Source: Marinobacter sp. JH2
GTDB lineage: Bacteria; Pseudomonadota; Gammaproteobacteria; Pseudomonadales; Oleiphilaceae
DNA length: 64,000 nt
Reading direction: 5' to 3'
NCBI RefSeq assembly: GCF_004353225.1
Contig: NZ_CP037934.1
Span: forward strand, 1,674,001 to 1,738,000
Part shown: piece by piece, positions 48,484-57,784 of the stretch
Position numbering within the stretch: the stretch's first letter is position 1
How the letters are laid out: each line of letters opens with the position of its first letter
Notes under the pieces: generated by a model
Told to the model about the DNA's origin: nothing
Databases searched by the model: none
What the model saw: the letters and a program-made list of their open reading frames with translations, nothing else
Translations under genes and position numbers: made by a program

Positions 48484-49446
48484 ATGTCGTTACAGCAAAC
48501 TTTCGGTGCCCTCAGAGCACAACTGGCAAAGCGCATTATCGGCCAGGACAAGCTGGTAGACCGCCTTTTGATTGCCCTCTTGGCCGATGGCCACCTCCTC
48601 GTTGAGGGGGCGCCCGGGCTGGCAAAAACCACCGCTGTAAAAGCCCTTGCCGACCATATCGAAGGTGATTTTCACCGAATTCAGTTCACGCCGGACCTGT
48701 TACCGTCGGACGTTACCGGTAGCGAAATCTACCGGGCTGAAACCGGCCTGTTCGAATTTCAGCGTGGGCCCATATTTCACAATCTGGTGTTAGCTGACGA
48801 AATCAACCGCGCCCCTGCAAAAGTGCAATCTGCGCTGCTCGAAGCCATGGGCGAACGCCAAATCAGTGTGGGCATGCAGACCTTCCCGCTGCCGAAACTG
48901 TTTATGGTGATGGCCACCCAAAACCCGATTGAACAGGAAGGCACTTACCCTCTGCCCGAAGCCCAGCTCGATCGTTTCCTCATGCACGTGGTAATTGATT
49001 ACCCAAGTGCCGATGCTGAAAGGGAGATTCTGCACCTGGCCCGCAGTGACTACCGTCAGGGAATTCCGAACGTAGACATTCGTCTAACAGAAGATCAGGT
49101 GATGGAAGCACGGCAGGAGATTTCCAATATCTATATGGCCGAACCGGTTGAGCAGTATCTGCTGGCGTTAATACTGGCGACTCGAGATGCCGCTGTACTC
49201 GACCCGGAACTGGCGCGTTGGACGGCCTTTGGTGCCAGCCCGCGCGGCACAATCGCCTTGGACCGCTGCGCCCGGGCACTGGCTTGGCTGGACGGTCGGG
49301 ACTACGTAACCCCCGATGATATTCGTACTATGGCCTTTGACGTTCTTCGTCACCGGATTCTTCTGACCTTCGAGGCGGAAGCCGAAGGTATGACCCCCGA
49401 CGCCGTGCTTCAAAGGCTGATCGACCGGGTTCCGGTAACCGCCTGA
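48484..49446 (+). CDS. MoxR-family AAA+ ATPase
   Basis: A 320-residue AAA+ ATPase with Walker A GAPGLAKTTAVKA, Walker B VLADEINRAP, sensor-1 VMATQNP and the MoxR loop QEGTYPLPEAQLDRFLMHV. MoxR proteins act as chaperones for metal or VWA-protein activation. It leads the cluster moxR-DUF58-DUF4381-batA-batBC-batD. Confidence 0.94.
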   Translation: MSLQQTFGALRAQLAKRIIGQDKLVDRLLIALLADGHLLVEGAPGLAKTTAVKALADHIEGDFHRIQFTPDLLPSDVTGSEIYRAETGLFEFQRGPIFHNLVLADEINRAPAKVQSALLEAMGERQISVGMQTFPLPKLFMVMATQNPIEQEGTYPLPEAQLDRFLMHVVIDYPSADAEREILHLARSDYRQGIPNVDIRLTEDQVMEARQEISNIYMAEPVEQYLLALILATRDAAVLDPELARWTAFGASPRGTIALDRCARALAWLDGRDYVTPDDIRTMAFDVLRHRILLTFEAEAEGMTPDAVLQRLIDRVPVTA

Positions 49447-49486
49447 CGTGTTTGCAAAACCCGCTTCGGCGACAAGAGAAAGACCC

Positions 49487-50419
49487 ATGGGCAACACAGC
49501 AGTCACCCACGCCACCCTGGAAGATCTGGTTCGCTTACAAGCCGATGCCAGAGCTTTGAAACTGCCCTCAGCCCGGCAGGTGCGTGGCCGTCAGGCTGGT
49601 TTGAGGCCATCGCGCCAGCGCGGCCGGGGCATGACCTTTGCCGAAGTTCGGCAATACCAGCCCGGCGACGATATTCGCAGTATTGACTGGCGCGTGACGG
49701 CTCGGCGCCAATCGCCCCACACCAAACTGTTTGAAGAAGAACGCGAGCGCCCAGTCCTGCTCATCGCTGACTTAGGGCCCACCTTGTTCTTCGCCAGCAC
49801 CGGCGCTTATAAACAAGCCCGAAGTGCTCAAATAACCGCGCTTCTGGCTTGGCTGGCTCTTATGGCTGGTGATCAGGTAGGAGGGCTGGCTTTCAACCAT
49901 CAGGAGCTTGAAGTATTGCGGCCGGCTCGCCGCAAAAAATCGCTTTTACGGCTATTGGATACGCTGGCCAGACTGCAGCATCAACCCGGCACTCCTCCAA
50001 ACCCGGCGCTTCCTGATGGCCCAAACTTGAACAAGGCGCTGTCGGAAGCGCGTCGAGTCGCTCACACCGGCAGCCGTATTTTCATCGTCAGCGATTTCAT
50101 GAATCTATCCAACGAAACCACCAGTTTGTTAGGAGCGCTGGCGAGGCATAATAGCGTGAGCGCTCTGAGAATAATGGACCCGCTCGAAAAAGATCTGCCT
50201 CACAGCGGTCAGTTCGCAGTTGCCGGGCCTGAAGGCCCGGTCTGGTTTGATGCAGGCAATCCGAATTTCCAACGGGCCTGGCGGGACAAAATTTCCAGCC
50301 ACGAACAGCAGCTGGCCGAATGCTTTCGCACCTCCGGCGTACAAACTTCAACCATCATGACGCAGGACAATCCGGCGGAAGCCTTGAGACTTCAACTTGG
50401 GCCGGGAGGACGGATCTGA
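49487..50419 (+). CDS. DUF58 protein
   Basis: A 310-residue protein with the DUF58 signature in GMTFAEVRQYQPGDDIRSIDWRVTAR and a degenerate VWA-like fold after it (VLLIADLGPTLFFAS, RIFIVSDFMNL). DUF58 genes always accompany MoxR-type ATPases; the biochemical role is unknown. ATG 49487 gives a family-like N-terminus. The stop TGA overlaps the next ATG (TGATG). Confidence 0.9.
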   Translation: MGNTAVTHATLEDLVRLQADARALKLPSARQVRGRQAGLRPSRQRGRGMTFAEVRQYQPGDDIRSIDWRVTARRQSPHTKLFEEERERPVLLIADLGPTLFFASTGAYKQARSAQITALLAWLALMAGDQVGGLAFNHQELEVLRPARRKKSLLRLLDTLARLQHQPGTPPNPALPDGPNLNKALSEARRVAHTGSRIFIVSDFMNLSNETTSLLGALARHNSVSALRIMDPLEKDLPHSGQFAVAGPEGPVWFDAGNPNFQRAWRDKISSHEQQLAECFRTSGVQTSTIMTQDNPAEALRLQLGPGGRI

Positions 50420-50886
50420 TGAACCCGCAAGATCCACTCACCCAGCTGAAAGATATTCATCTACCTGAAACCGGTGGCTGGTGGCCTCCAGCACCCGGTT
50501 GGTGGTTGCTTGCAGCCTTGTGTCTGATCGCATTAATCGCGTTGGTGGTGGCCTGGAAACGTCATCGTGCGCGAACCTTGTGGAAGCGTCAGGCCAAAGC
50601 CGAGCTGGCAACACTGGGCCAACAGATACGCAACGAACCTAGTTGGTACGGTGATCTGAACCAACTGCTCAAGCGTGTTGCACGCCAAACTCACGAGCAT
50701 CGTCATCCAGAATCGATGACCGGCGACCAATGGGTAGGGTTCCTGCTGGACACCCTCCCCAAAGACCGCATTGCATCTCGCCCGACAGCAGAAGCGATGG
50801 TTGCCGCTGCCTGGCAACCCAAACCGGCTATCGATCCTCGTAATGCACTGACATTTGCAACATTTTGGCTGGAGGCCCAGCTATGA
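50419..50886 (+). CDS. DUF4381 membrane protein
   Basis: A 155-residue protein with one membrane helix (about 25-46) after a proline- and tryptophan-rich N-terminus (PETGGWWPPAPGWWLLAA), then a cytoplasmic tail. This is the usual DUF4381 member between DUF58 and BatA genes. GGGAGG precedes the ATG. The end overlaps batA by four bases. Confidence 0.9.
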   Translation: MNPQDPLTQLKDIHLPETGGWWPPAPGWWLLAALCLIALIALVVAWKRHRARTLWKRQAKAELATLGQQIRNEPSWYGDLNQLLKRVARQTHEHRHPESMTGDQWVGFLLDTLPKDRIASRPTAEAMVAAAWQPKPAIDPRNALTFATFWLEAQL

Positions 50887-51896
50887 TCAGCCTTGCATAT
50901 CCGTGGGCCTTACTACTTGCTTTACTGCCCCTGTTGCTGATTTCACGAAAGCAACAGAGCGAGCCCGTGGATGCACCGGTTATTCCTGTCGGGCATTGGC
51001 TTGCCGATATGCCGGGAGTCAGCACTCAGGGCAAAACCAATCCTTGGTGGCGAAGGTTGTTGATTCTGGCCGCCTGGCTTTGCCTTGTGGTCGCACTTGC
51101 CCGACCTCAGCATGTGGGCGAGCAAGTTCAAATGCCTATCACCGGACGCGATCTGATGTTGGTCGTCGATATTTCACCCAGCATGGAAGAACAAGACATG
51201 GTGTTGCGTGGGCGCAGCATCAATCGCCTGCAAGCGGTAAAGCGAGTGCTTAACGACTTCATCGATCAGCGGGAAGGCGATCGGCTTGGTTTGATTCTTT
51301 TCGGCACAGAACCCTACGTGCAAGCCCCCCTCACCTTCGACCGGGAAACCGTTCGGACGCTATTGCTTGAATCCGGTTTAGGCATGGCAGGGCGCGCGAC
51401 CGCCATCGGAGATGCTGTTGGCCTTGCGGTAAAACGGCTGCGCGACCGACCACAAGAACAGCGTGTCGCCATCATGCTAACCGACGGTGCCAACACTGCT
51501 GGCGAAATTAGCCCGGATAAAGCCATTGATATCGCCGCTGCAGCCGGCGTAAGGCTCTACACCATCGGCATTGGTGCTGAATCGGTGATTCAACAGGGCT
51601 TGCTTGGCACCCGCCGGGTAAACCCGTCTCGGGATCTGGACGAAGAGTTACTTAACCGAATGGCCGACCAAACCGGCGGTCGGTACTTTCGTGCCCGCAG
51701 CCTGCCAGAGCTTGAGATGATTTACGACAGCATCAATCAACTGGAGCCCATTGAACAGGAGGGGCAATTTTTCCGGCCTGTGACCGAGCTGTTCGTATGG
51801 CCAGCTGGCTTTGCCATCATAATCTGGCTGCTGTTAACGGCCTTCCGCTTCGCCAATTCTCGCTCTACGCCGGAAACGGAGGCTTATCGTGGCTGA
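50883..51896 (+). CDS. batA: BatA-like von Willebrand A protein
   Basis: A 337-residue membrane protein with N-terminal helices (about 5-20 and 58-75), a VWA domain with an intact MIDAS motif (DISPSMEEQD) and DGANTAG, and a C-terminal helix (about 305-325). The VWA part faces the periplasm and binds a partner through a metal. Bat proteins help survive oxidative and envelope stress. GGAGG precedes ATG 50883. Confidence 0.92.
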   Translation: MISLAYPWALLLALLPLLLISRKQQSEPVDAPVIPVGHWLADMPGVSTQGKTNPWWRRLLILAAWLCLVVALARPQHVGEQVQMPITGRDLMLVVDISPSMEEQDMVLRGRSINRLQAVKRVLNDFIDQREGDRLGLILFGTEPYVQAPLTFDRETVRTLLLESGLGMAGRATAIGDAVGLAVKRLRDRPQEQRVAIMLTDGANTAGEISPDKAIDIAAAAGVRLYTIGIGAESVIQQGLLGTRRVNPSRDLDEELLNRMADQTGGRYFRARSLPELEMIYDSINQLEPIEQEGQFFRPVTELFVWPAGFAIIIWLLLTAFRFANSRSTPETEAYRG

Positions 51897-53703
51897 TTTC
51901 CAATTTTTGCGGCCCCTTTGGCTTTGTTTACTCTTTGCTATTCCGTTGATGTACCTGCTCCAAAATCGCCTGAAACAAGGCGATGCCGGCTGGAGCCGTT
52001 ATATTTCCCCGGCCCTGCTCAACCCACTGATTCGCCGGCGCGGCAACGCGTCTGATCGAACCTCTGTGTCTCCCTTCTGGCCCTTTAGCCTCGCTCTTAT
52101 CGTTCTGGCCATTGCGTTAGCTGGCCCTAGCTGGCGGCAAGCTCCAACACCGCTCAAGCAACCGCAAGACAGCCTGGTGATTGCGCTGGATTTGTCCTTA
52201 TCTATGCTGGCCACGGATACCGAGCCGGACAGGCTGACTCTGGCGAAGCGCAAGATCCGGGATATTCTAGAGGCACGCCAAGGCGGCCTTACGGGGCTGC
52301 TGGTGTATGCCGGTGACGTCCACGTAGTAACCCCCCTGACCGAAGACCACCGCACCGTTGAAGCCATGCTCAACGTGCTCGAACCCACAATTATGCCGGC
52401 CCAAGGCAACCGCGCCGACCTTGCCGTGAAGGAAGCCATCAATCTACTGAACAATGGCGCGCCCGGGCGTGGTCGTATTCTTCTGATTGCCGATGATGTT
52501 TCCGAGAACTATCGAAGCAAGGTAAATGAGCAACTCATCGTTACGCCTTACGCGCTCAGCACTCTAACCGTTGGCACCGAAGAAGGCGGCCCGATCCCCC
52601 TGCCCCGTCACGGTTTCATTCGGGACGGGAACACCATCGTGATTACCAAAGCCAACCCCGATGCGCTTGCGAACCTGGCCCACCAATCCGGTGGAGAAAA
52701 TCACGAAATGACGCTCGATGACACCGACATTCGAGCATTGAACTTAGAACCCAAAGCGACTGATGATGGGCTGGAAAGCGAGGATGGCCTCACCATCAAC
52801 CGCCGGCAAGACGATGGTTATTGGTTGCTATGGTTGGCACTCCCATTATTGCTGATGGGATGGCGCCGCGGGGCATTTGCCCTTCTCGCGCTCTGCATAC
52901 TGCCAATTACCATGGCACCAAGGCCCGCAATGGCGCTGGACTGGGATAGCCTGTGGCAAAGAGAAGATCAGCGTGGCCCGCAACTGATCGAGCAAAACCC
53001 AAATAATGCCGCCGAGGTTTTGGAACAACCCGATTGGCGGGGCTCGGCTCTCTACAGGGCAGGCAAATATGAAGCGGCCATCGAAGCCTTTTCAAGATCC
53101 GGCGATATTAACGGCGACTACAATCGCGGCAATGCACTGGCCCGGGCCAGCAAGTTGGAAGAGGCACTTGAAGTCTACGAGCAAGTACTGAAAGAACAGC
53201 CCGACCATGCCGACGCCCAATTTAATCGTGATCTGGTAAAACAACTGCTGGAGCAACAACAAAACCAGCAGCAAGACGGCGAAGAGAATCAGGACCAAAA
53301 CTCCCAACAGAACAATTCCGATAACCAAAGCAGCGACTCTCAAGAAGGCGATAACTCGCAGTCCAGCGATGGCAACGAAAGCCAGAACGGAGAACAACAG
53401 GATCAAGAAAACCAACAATCATCCGAAAACCAAAATCAGGACGGTCAGCAGCCCCAGGATCAACCAGAGCCAAGCCAGTCTGAAAACGAGCAAGAAACTA
53501 ACGCGCAGCCACCGGAGCAACATTCAGAGCAGACACCCGGCGCCGAAGCTCCCGCACCGGTGAGTGAGCACCCCCTGAGCCAAGGGCAAGAACAGTTGCT
53601 ACGCCGAGTGCCGGACAACCCGGGGGGCTTGCTGCAACGTAAGTTCCTGCAACAGTATCAACAACGCCAGACCCAACGCGACGAGGGCGATACACCATGG
53701 TAA
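51889..53703 (+). CDS. BatB-BatC fusion: VWA protein with TPR and a Q-rich tail
   Basis: A 604-residue protein. N-terminal helices and a VWA domain (MIDAS LDLSLSM at about 101-107) are followed by a membrane helix (about 309-330) and a TPR unit (about 385-440: YNRGNALARASKLEEALEVYEQVL). Then a low-complexity Gln/Asn/Glu/Ser region covers about 450-560, and a short C-terminus ends it. In other bacteria, BatB and BatC are separate proteins, so this is a fusion. The start is GTG 51889 with GGAGG 6 bases upstream, overlapping batA by 8 bases. Confidence 0.92.
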   Translation: MADFQFLRPLWLCLLFAIPLMYLLQNRLKQGDAGWSRYISPALLNPLIRRRGNASDRTSVSPFWPFSLALIVLAIALAGPSWRQAPTPLKQPQDSLVIALDLSLSMLATDTEPDRLTLAKRKIRDILEARQGGLTGLLVYAGDVHVVTPLTEDHRTVEAMLNVLEPTIMPAQGNRADLAVKEAINLLNNGAPGRGRILLIADDVSENYRSKVNEQLIVTPYALSTLTVGTEEGGPIPLPRHGFIRDGNTIVITKANPDALANLAHQSGGENHEMTLDDTDIRALNLEPKATDDGLESEDGLTINRRQDDGYWLLWLALPLLLMGWRRGAFALLALCILPITMAPRPAMALDWDSLWQREDQRGPQLIEQNPNNAAEVLEQPDWRGSALYRAGKYEAAIEAFSRSGDINGDYNRGNALARASKLEEALEVYEQVLKEQPDHADAQFNRDLVKQLLEQQQNQQQDGEENQDQNSQQNNSDNQSSDSQEGDNSQSSDGNESQNGEQQDQENQQSSENQNQDGQQPQDQPEPSQSENEQETNAQPPEQHSEQTPGAEAPAPVSEHPLSQGQEQLLRRVPDNPGGLLQRKFLQQYQQRQTQRDEGDTPW

Positions 53704-55430
53704 ATAACCTTCTGTCTTCCCTCTTTTGCCTCCTGTTCCTGCTTTCCGGTCCATTACTCGCCAACGAGCTGACAGCCGAGCCCGATCGGGATCAACTCTA
53801 CGAGGGCGAAGTACTGACCTTGACGGTAAAAGGGTCGATGAACATCGAACTCAATCTCAGCAACCTGTTCAACTTTGATCTGTCGCAGTTACCTTCACCG
53901 AACATTGAGCAAGTGGAACCGGATTTCGAGATCCTCGCACGCAACCAACGCTACAGCGTGCAAACGGTCAATGGCGACATGGTGGGCGAGATCACCTGGA
54001 CCTACCAACTCGCGCCGACACGCTCCGGAACCCTGACCATCCCGGCACTCAAATTTAAGGAAGCGACTTCCAAGCCTGTCACCATCGAAGTCGTATCAGG
54101 CACGCCCCCGGATCAACCGGACGCGAGCCGTGACAGTTTTGTTGAGTTGTCTGCAGACAAGGCCGAAGTCTACGTGCAAGAGCAGCTGGTATTGACCGTG
54201 CAGCTGTATTTCTCGGGCAACCTGATACGAGGGGAACTCTCTGACCCGCAACACCCCGACGCGATTATTGAAAGCCTGGGTAAACAGCGGGAGTTCACCA
54301 CTCAGCGCGGCGGCAAACGGTACCGTGTGGTGGAGCGGCGTTATGCCATTTTCCCGCAAACGCCCGGAGACTTGGAGCTGCCCGCCATCCGTTTTGAAGG
54401 CCAAGTCAGAGAGGCCAACGGCACTCTACGGTTCCTGAGAGACAGCCAACAGCTCTACCCCGTGCAAGTAAAATCTGTGCCCGCGGATTACCCAGCAGAC
54501 CAGCCTTGGCTGCCAGCAGACAGTCTCGCTTTGGCTGAAGACGGCCTACCGGATAACGACGTATTAACGGCAGGCAGCAATCTGACCCGAAACATTGTCA
54601 TGCAGGCGGCTGGCCTACCCTCCGAGGCACTCCCGCCGCTCACGGTGGCCTATCCGAGCGCCCTTCGGCACTACCCAGAACAACCCCGAAGAGCCACTGA
54701 GCCCACTCAAGACGGGCTTGAGTCTACCCTGCAGCTCGAAGCTGCGCTGGTTCCGGTACATTCAGGCGAGATCACCATTCCGGAAGTTCGGGTACCTTGG
54801 TGGAACACCCAAACCGACCAATTGGAAGCAGCCGTTTTGCCGGCCCGCAGTTACCGAATTGAAGGTGGGGGTACTGCAGCAGCGCCGGCGGTCAACGAAC
54901 CTTCACAGCCGGAGCCGACAGCCGGCCAAACACCCGAAGGAAGCCCCGGCACCGATGCGGACAGCCGCTCTCCGTGGCTCTGGACCACCCTGTTGCTAGG
55001 TAGCCTTTGGTTGATCACCGTTGCTCTTTGGTGGTTCTCTCGCAGAAAACAGGCAGCCTCAGAAGTGAACGATACGCCCCCCGTCAACGGCAACGAGAAA
55101 GACCGTTTTGTACAACTCACAACTGCGATTCAAAGCGGTGCACCTGAAACGCCGGTGCTGTTAGTTCGTTGGGCTCGGGAACGATTTCCCGAGACGAACT
55201 TTAACGACACTTCCGATGTCGTTCGCCACAGCAACAGCCGCGACCTTGATGAAGCACTGCGAGATTTTCAGGCCAGCCTCTATGCTGCGAAAACACCAGA
55301 ATCGGCGAATTCCGATAAGACCGTGAGAGATAACTTGGCGAAAGCGGTGACTCAGCTAAGGCAAGGAGGCGTTAGGAAGGAAGATCAAAACGGGCTGGCC
55401 CCGCTTTACCCGGCCGGGCTGTCTAGCTAG
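53697..55430 (+). CDS. batD: BatD-like protein (oxygen tolerance)
   Basis: A 577-residue protein with a signal peptide (about 1-22), two or more beta-sandwich BatD domains (about 23-400), a proline/glycine-rich linker (about 395-425), a membrane helix (about 428-448) and a cytoplasmic tail. It is the last gene of the cluster and overlaps batBC by 7 bases. Confidence 0.9.
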   Translation: MVNNLLSSLFCLLFLLSGPLLANELTAEPDRDQLYEGEVLTLTVKGSMNIELNLSNLFNFDLSQLPSPNIEQVEPDFEILARNQRYSVQTVNGDMVGEITWTYQLAPTRSGTLTIPALKFKEATSKPVTIEVVSGTPPDQPDASRDSFVELSADKAEVYVQEQLVLTVQLYFSGNLIRGELSDPQHPDAIIESLGKQREFTTQRGGKRYRVVERRYAIFPQTPGDLELPAIRFEGQVREANGTLRFLRDSQQLYPVQVKSVPADYPADQPWLPADSLALAEDGLPDNDVLTAGSNLTRNIVMQAAGLPSEALPPLTVAYPSALRHYPEQPRRATEPTQDGLESTLQLEAALVPVHSGEITIPEVRVPWWNTQTDQLEAAVLPARSYRIEGGGTAAAPAVNEPSQPEPTAGQTPEGSPGTDADSRSPWLWTTLLLGSLWLITVALWWFSRRKQAASEVNDTPPVNGNEKDRFVQLTTAIQSGAPETPVLLVRWARERFPETNFNDTSDVVRHSNSRDLDEALRDFQASLYAAKTPESANSDKTVRDNLAKAVTQLRQGGVRKEDQNGLAPLYPAGLSS

Positions 55431-55439
55431 CCGGCCGGG
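55409..55439. repeat. GC-only 9-bp inverted repeat between batD and ccmI
   Basis: CCCGGCCGG (55409-55417) and CCGGCCGGG (55431-55439) pair across 13 bases that include the batD stop codon. Each arm is also nearly self-complementary. No T run follows, so ordinary termination is uncertain. It could halt both convergent transcripts. Confidence 0.5.
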
Positions 55440-55451
55440 CTCAAAGGCGAA

Positions 55452-56726
55452 TCAGTTAGTCAGCTGCTGGTTGATGATCAGTTCCACCGGCTGGCCAGCG
55501 GCATCCGGCGCAACAACGTCCGCTGTGACCTGTCCTTGCCAATCGCCGGGTTGGGCGCTGATTGAACCGCTACGGGTCAGGCGTGCCACTACGACGACTT
55601 CGTCGACAGCGGAAATGGTCGCTTCCGACGACATCGCATAGTTGTCATCCAGACGGACATTAACCGGCAAGGCTCCCGCCGTTAACCGCGTGACTGCAAC
55701 CGGCGCACCGCCTGTCGCCCCTGCCGGGCGGGCGAAAATAAACAACGTGGTGTCGGCAGGCACCTGCTCTTTGAACGTTGCGTCTATGGACACACGAAGG
55801 TCCACGCCCGCCGATGTAGCCGGGGCTTCCTCGGCGGCCTGAGAAGGCGGCGTTTCACCCAACCGGCCATAAGCTTCTGCGATACCACCACGAATCGATG
55901 CAATTTGCGGATGATTGGGTGCCGCTTCTGTAATGGTTTCCCAATACTCGATAGCTTGACGATAATTCTGCTGACTAAAGGCGTGAATACCGAGCAAGCC
56001 CAGCGAATTCACTTCGGTCGCATCCAGCGCCAAGGCATTGTCGATGGCCTGCTGAACGGCTGGCGTGATTTGCCCTTCCGTTTTGAAAAATAACGCCTGC
56101 GCAGATAAACCGTAAGCCACCGCGCTTGAGGCAGGATCATCTGTCACCGATTCCGCAAGGCGCTGATACGCCTTTGCAGCCTCATCATAACGCTCTACTC
56201 GCATATAGGTTTGAGCGAGCATGGCCCAGCCGTCAATATTCTCGGGGTTTTCTTGCAGACGTTCACGCAGCTGGTCGGCGAGTTCCGACATACGAGCCGC
56301 CTGATCTGCCCCGGAAGCATTCATCTCCTGCATGGTGAGATACTGCTCCACCTGCCCCATAGAACCCCATTCCTCATAGGCAAAAAAAGCACCCGCTGGC
56401 AGCAACAAAATCGCTAACAAAGCCACCGCCATGGCACTTCGGCGCCCCGGTATGCGTTTTTCGGGCTGAGCGTTTTCAGGCACATCATCCAACATCGAAC
56501 CAGCCAGTTCGTCTTTCAGCTGTTCGTAACCTTGCTGGTCCAAAATACCGGCTTCGTGTTCGACTTCCAGCTCCCGGAGGCGCGATTTGTAGGCCAGCAG
56601 GTTTTGATTTCTAAGATCTAATTCAATTCTTGATTTGGGCCGATGGAAAAGCACCGGATACAACACGAATGCCATAGCGAACAAAATCAATACCGCTGAG
56701 GCAATCCAAAAGGTTTCTTGAGTCAT
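55452..56726 (-). CDS. ccmI: Cytochrome c maturation protein CcmI
   Basis: A 424-residue protein with two N-terminal membrane helices (about 5-25 and 95-113) and a periplasmic TPR region (about 150-290) that holds apocytochrome c for heme attachment. It is the last gene of the ccm operon, convergent with batD. The start is clear, 45 bases after ccmH. Confidence 0.92.
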   Translation of the reverse strand: MTQETFWIASAVLILFAMAFVLYPVLFHRPKSRIELDLRNQNLLAYKSRLRELEVEHEAGILDQQGYEQLKDELAGSMLDDVPENAQPEKRIPGRRSAMAVALLAILLLPAGAFFAYEEWGSMGQVEQYLTMQEMNASGADQAARMSELADQLRERLQENPENIDGWAMLAQTYMRVERYDEAAKAYQRLAESVTDDPASSAVAYGLSAQALFFKTEGQITPAVQQAIDNALALDATEVNSLGLLGIHAFSQQNYRQAIEYWETITEAAPNHPQIASIRGGIAEAYGRLGETPPSQAAEEAPATSAGVDLRVSIDATFKEQVPADTTLFIFARPAGATGGAPVAVTRLTAGALPVNVRLDDNYAMSSEATISAVDEVVVVARLTRSGSISAQPGDWQGQVTADVVAPDAAGQPVELIINQQLTN

Positions 56727-56771
56727 GGTGAAGTCATCATCACAGTTAGAAATGTGTTGCGTGGATCAGCT

Positions 56772-57248
56772 TCAGGCTTGCTGATCCTTGTCTGCCAGCA
56801 TCTTTTTAACGCGGGCTAGTTCGTCGGGGCTTAGTGCCGACTCTTCCTCTTCGCGCTTGCGGGACCGGATGGCAACGCCGGCAACGATAGCCACACCCGT
56901 AATCACCGCAATCGCCGGGAAGGCCCACAGCAGGATGGTCCGTTTGTCCACGGGCGGTTTGTATTGCACAAACTCACCGAAACGCCCCACCAAATCGCCC
57001 ACGATCTCATCGTTGCTGGCACCCTTCTTCATCAACCGATAGACCTGATCCCGCATGTCTTTCGAGATCGGTGCGTTGGAATCGGCAATGTTCTGGTTCT
57101 GGCACTTGGGGCAACGTAATTCCGCAATCAGATTTTGATAGCGCTGCTCTTCGGCCCGAGTGTCAAAGTCATACACTTCTCTCACTTCGGCCTGCACACC
57201 AACGGCACTCAGCATTAAGAGCAATAACGCAGCTTGAATATTACGCAT
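56772..57248 (-). CDS. ccmH: Cytochrome c maturation thiol oxidoreductase CcmH
   Basis: A 158-residue membrane-anchored protein with a signal peptide (about 1-20), the redox motif LRCPKCQNQ, and one C-terminal membrane helix (about 106-127). It reduces the CXXCH cysteines of apocytochrome c with CcmG. It starts inside the ccmG stop codon overlap. Confidence 0.95.
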   Translation of the reverse strand: MRNIQAALLLLMLSAVGVQAEVREVYDFDTRAEEQRYQNLIAELRCPKCQNQNIADSNAPISKDMRDQVYRLMKKGASNDEIVGDLVGRFGEFVQYKPPVDKRTILLWAFPAIAVITGVAIVAGVAIRSRKREEEESALSPDELARVKKMLADKDQQA

Positions 57249-57784
57249 TAGCTATTCCCCTTGGCCTTTTGAATAACTGGCTGCAGCACTTCTTCCCACA
57301 CTTGCTTGTTCACTACACCTACGTGGCGGTACTGAACAATGCCATTAGCGTCAATAACAAAGGTCTCGGGCGCGCCGTATACGCCGAGATCAAAACCCAG
57401 CGAACCTTTGGGGTCAAAGATAATTTCATCGTAGGGATTGCCCAAACGCCCGAGAAAGCTGAATGCTGTTTCGCGCTGGTCTTTGTAGTTAAGCCCCACG
57501 ATGCGAACGCCCTTCTCTTTCGACAACCACATCAGGTATTCATGCTCGTCCCAGCAGGATGGGCACCACTCCGCCCACACATTCAACAGGGCCACTTCAC
57601 CCTTCAGTAGTGATTCATCCAACAGTTGGGTTGGATTGTTCAAACTTTCCAGGCTAAAAGCCGGAACCGGTTTGCCAATGCGTGCCGACTCCAGCTTGGT
57701 AGGATCTTTGCCAATACCTGCCGCCAGAAAAATGCCAACACCGACCGCGATAACCAAAGGCAAAAACAACAGCAAACGCTTCAT
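57248..57784 (-). CDS. ccmG: Thiol:disulfide interchange protein CcmG (DsbE)
   Basis: A 178-residue thioredoxin-like protein with an N-terminal membrane anchor and the active-site WCPSCW. It gives electrons to CcmH and the apocytochrome in the periplasm. It overlaps ccmF by four bases (ATGA) and ccmH by one. Confidence 0.95.
   Translation of the reverse strand: MKRLLLFLPLVIAVGVGIFLAAGIGKDPTKLESARIGKPVPAFSLESLNNPTQLLDESLLKGEVALLNVWAEWCPSCWDEHEYLMWLSKEKGVRIVGLNYKDQRETAFSFLGRLGNPYDEIIFDPKGSLGFDLGVYGAPETFVIDANGIVQYRHVGVVNKQVWEEVLQPVIQKAKGNS

Noticed and set aside
53240..53560. CAG/CAA-rich tract that looks like a DNA repeat
   Set aside because: It is in-frame coding sequence for the Gln/Asn-rich part of the BatB-BatC protein and has no regular unit.
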